A program made the position numbers and the translations under genes. A stretch of DNA of 54,887 bases, from assembly GCA_902492505.1 (NCBI GenBank), contig CABULU010000005.1, positions 1 through 54,887 on the forward strand, written 5' to 3'. The DNA is from an uncultured Eubacteriales bacterium. Its GTDB lineage: Bacteria > Bacillota > Clostridia > Oscillospirales > QAKW01. Shown here in pieces: positions 53,535 through 54,887 of this stretch. The notes below the pieces were generated by a model that saw nothing but the letters and a program-made list of their open reading frames with translations, was not told the DNA's origin and did no database searches. Position 1 is the stretch's first letter. Every line of letters starts with the position of its first letter.

Positions 53535-53915
53535 ATGGACAAGTACATTTTTGATAAAAAGAATGGTTTATGGTATGAGTTGCAGGGAGATTATTATATC
53601 CCTTGCCTTACTTTACCAACCGAAAAAGAACACAAACCTATCGGCTTATGGGGGCAGCGGCACAAACGCTACTTACAGGAACATAAACGGGCGGTTTACA
53701 CCACGCTACTCACAAGCGGAAAATTGAACCGTTATCTTGCTGATATTGACGAACAGGCAGCGGAAATGATGTTTCGATTGGTCGAGCAAATGGCTGGCAA
53801 GGAGGGGGTAACCGAACAACTCAAAGCAGAAAACTCGATGTTGTGGGTTGGAAGAATGAACGAGATACAAGCAAGGGCAAGAGAAATCGTCAATATAGAA
53901 ATTATTTACGCATAA
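53535..53915 (+). CDS. tnpV: TnpV, transposon-encoded protein
   Basis: A 126-residue protein matching TnpV of Tn4451-type and related clostridial mobile elements: GDYYIPCLTLPTEKEH, IGLWGQRHKRYLQEHKR, LLTSGKLNRYLADIDEQA and a C-terminus IVNIEIIYA. Its function is not established; it is a marker of integrated elements. I start at 53535, behind GGAGG at 53521; longer in-frame starts lie before that site. No serine recombinase gene (tnpX-like) is visible in the window, so the element is a remnant or extends beyond the edge. Confidence 0.88.
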   Translation: MDKYIFDKKNGLWYELQGDYYIPCLTLPTEKEHKPIGLWGQRHKRYLQEHKRAVYTTLLTSGKLNRYLADIDEQAAEMMFRLVEQMAGKEGVTEQLKAENSMLWVGRMNEIQARAREIVNIEIIYA

Positions 53916-53918
53916 AAC

Positions 53919-53950
53919 AAAGGCGGCAGAGATTTCTTTCTGTCGCCTTT
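53919..53950 (+). terminator. Intrinsic terminator after tnpV
   Basis: AAAGGCGGCAGA and CTGTCGCCTTT form a stem (one G-T pair) with a nine-base loop, directly after the stop codon, followed by a short T-rich stretch. Confidence 0.75.
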
Positions 53951-54239
53951 ATTTGTAAAATTGTATTGAGTGATGTCGTATTACAAAGTTGATATTCTTT
54001 GTTTAAGCGAATAAAATATATATAATCTGCAATAAGGGGTATTATACTTGAATATAATTCGAGAGTGTCCTGTTCTTAAAAATTCAAAAAATATTGCACA
54101 GAAGGCTGAAAGCAAACAAAAACAGATTAGAAGAACTGAAAATGAATAAATTTTGAAATTTGTAAAAATCCCCCTGCGTAACATATTGCTTATGACGCTG
54201 CGTAATGAAATAAGATAGTGATGAAAGGAGGTGGAGGCT
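53951..54239 (+). other. Non-coding stretch with MerR control region
   Basis: I see no gene here. It is A+T-rich until about 54,170. The octamer CTGCGTAA then occurs twice, at 54174-54181 and 54198-54205 (24 bases apart), close before the MerR gene. They are candidates for the operator of that regulator. Confidence 0.5.
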
Positions 54240-54662
54240 ATGTCAAAATATACAACTGGAGAAATTGCAAAGCTCTGCGGTGTATCTGTCAGAACGGTAC
54301 AGTATTATGATACCCGTAACATTCTAACACCCAGCGAGTTAACAGAGGGCGGAAGGAGACTTTATTCAGAAGAGGATTTAAAACGGATGAAGATTATCTG
54401 CTTTCTTCGTGATGCTGGCATTTCAATAAACAGCATAGGAGAGTTGTTGTCTGAACATGACCCTGGTAGTGTTATTTCCGTTTTGCTTGAACAACAAGAA
54501 AATATTCTGAAAGAAGAAATACATGAAAGACAAGTAAAACTTGATATGCTCGATGGTATTAAACAAGAACTAAAAACCATAGAAAATTTCTCCATTGAAT
54601 CTATTGGTGATATAGCTTATGCGATGGAAAACAAAAAGAAAATGAGTGGTGCTAGAATATAA
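54240..54662 (+). CDS. MerR-family regulator, probably truncated
   Basis: A 140-residue regulator. The N-terminal winged helix (residues 1-70) reads YTTGEIAKLCGVSVRTVQYY and GGRRLYSEEDLKRMKIICFL, typical of MerR proteins carried on clostridial mobile elements; a coiled coil at about 85-125 follows. The ending GDIAYAMENKKKMSGARI stops where relatives, as I recall them, continue with a longer effector domain. IS3-type sequence begins about 70 bases on, so the gene was probably cut by insertion. I start at ATG 54240, behind AAAGGAGG, rather than the in-frame GTG at 54231. Confidence 0.82.
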   Translation: MSKYTTGEIAKLCGVSVRTVQYYDTRNILTPSELTEGGRRLYSEEDLKRMKIICFLRDAGISINSIGELLSEHDPGSVISVLLEQQENILKEEIHERQVKLDMLDGIKQELKTIENFSIESIGDIAYAMENKKKMSGARI

Positions 54663-54734
54663 ATAGTACAAAATAAACATGACCATTTTCGATAAATACT
54701 ATATGATAGTCATAAGACAAGGAGGAGAATGGAT

Positions 54735-54887
54735 ATGTCAAAAGGTACTAAATATTCACAACAGTTTAAAGAAGATGCTGTTCAGTATAGAAAGGATCAT
54801 CCTGAATTGCCGCTTCGTAAAGCAGCCGAAAATCTTGGGGTATCTTTAAATACTGTAGAAAAGAGGAAGGAAATAATAAATGGCTAA
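54735..54887 (+). mobile_element. IS3-family OrfA-like fragment
   Basis: A 50-residue frame behind AAGGAGGAG encodes SKGTKYSQQFKEDAVQYRK, PLRKAAENLGVSLNT, the helix-turn-helix of IS3-family OrfA transposase. After SLNT the expected W/K-rich continuation is replaced by VEKRKEIING and a stop at the last three bases of the window. It is therefore a truncated or rearranged copy; no OrfB is visible. Confidence 0.7.

Overview
The window reads as part of the chromosome of an anaerobic, fermentative, spore-forming Firmicute of class Clostridia, probably a gut Oscillospirales/Eubacteriales relative. The evidence is an AdhE plus Rex pair, a SpoVT-type AbrB regulator, a DeoD/Pdp nucleoside operon, sigma-A promoters of the TTGACA/TATAAT kind, purine-rich ribosome binding sites, and plant- or mucin-glycan enzymes (xylose isomerase, GH29 fucosidase, GH77). 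This is inferred from gene content; no 16S or other marker is present.

Layout. 1-7.2 kb: a partial PHP-domain gene, serC, then rex-lysR and adhE followed by a kinase-like gene. Rex-box-like palindromes sit before rex and before adhE, suggesting NADH/NAD control of fermentation. 7.2-10.5 kb: a lipid/drug-type ABC exporter, mltG and tRNA-Ser(GCU). 10.6-22.3 kb: a surface-polysaccharide cluster. A leftward arm (LCP ligase, priming sugar transferase, DUF4422 protein) and a rightward arm (glf, four glycosyltransferases, a Wzy-like polymerase, a Wzx flippase) diverge from a shared 330-base control region. Together they could make a Wzx/Wzy-type, galactofuranose-containing polymer attached to the wall by the LCP protein. 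The middle of the rightward arm is visibly A+T-richer than its surroundings.

22.3-24.9 kb: a two-gene malate operon (Ldh2-type malate dehydrogenase and malic enzyme) behind a structured leader. 24.9-33.7 kb: malQ, tspO, an SGNH esterase, a leftward operon of glycerol-1-phosphate dehydrogenase, glycerol kinase and an alpha/beta hydrolase, a hypothetical exported protein and a TIGR01212 radical SAM protein. 33.7-38.7 kb: a fused MacB-like ABC transporter, a DUF5685 gene, a Cys-tailed DnaJ protein, spoVT and rpsU. 38.8-44 kb: xylAB, an AraC regulator and a divergent alpha-L-fucosidase. 44-49.2 kb: a six-gene nucleoside salvage operon (PP2C-like gene, deoC, deoD, deoB, cdd, pdp) covering release of the base through to breakdown of deoxyribose-5-phosphate.

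49.2 kb to the end is decaying or mobile accessory DNA: a frameshifted DUF4091 gene, a small secreted protein whose reading frame lacks a normal start codon, a membrane protein with a large outer domain, an ABC ATPase cut off after 28 codons, then TnpV, a shortened MerR regulator and an IS3-type OrfA fragment. The secreted-protein/permease/ATPase set resembles a bacteriocin-like export and immunity locus inactivated by mobile DNA. It is the most unusual part of the window.
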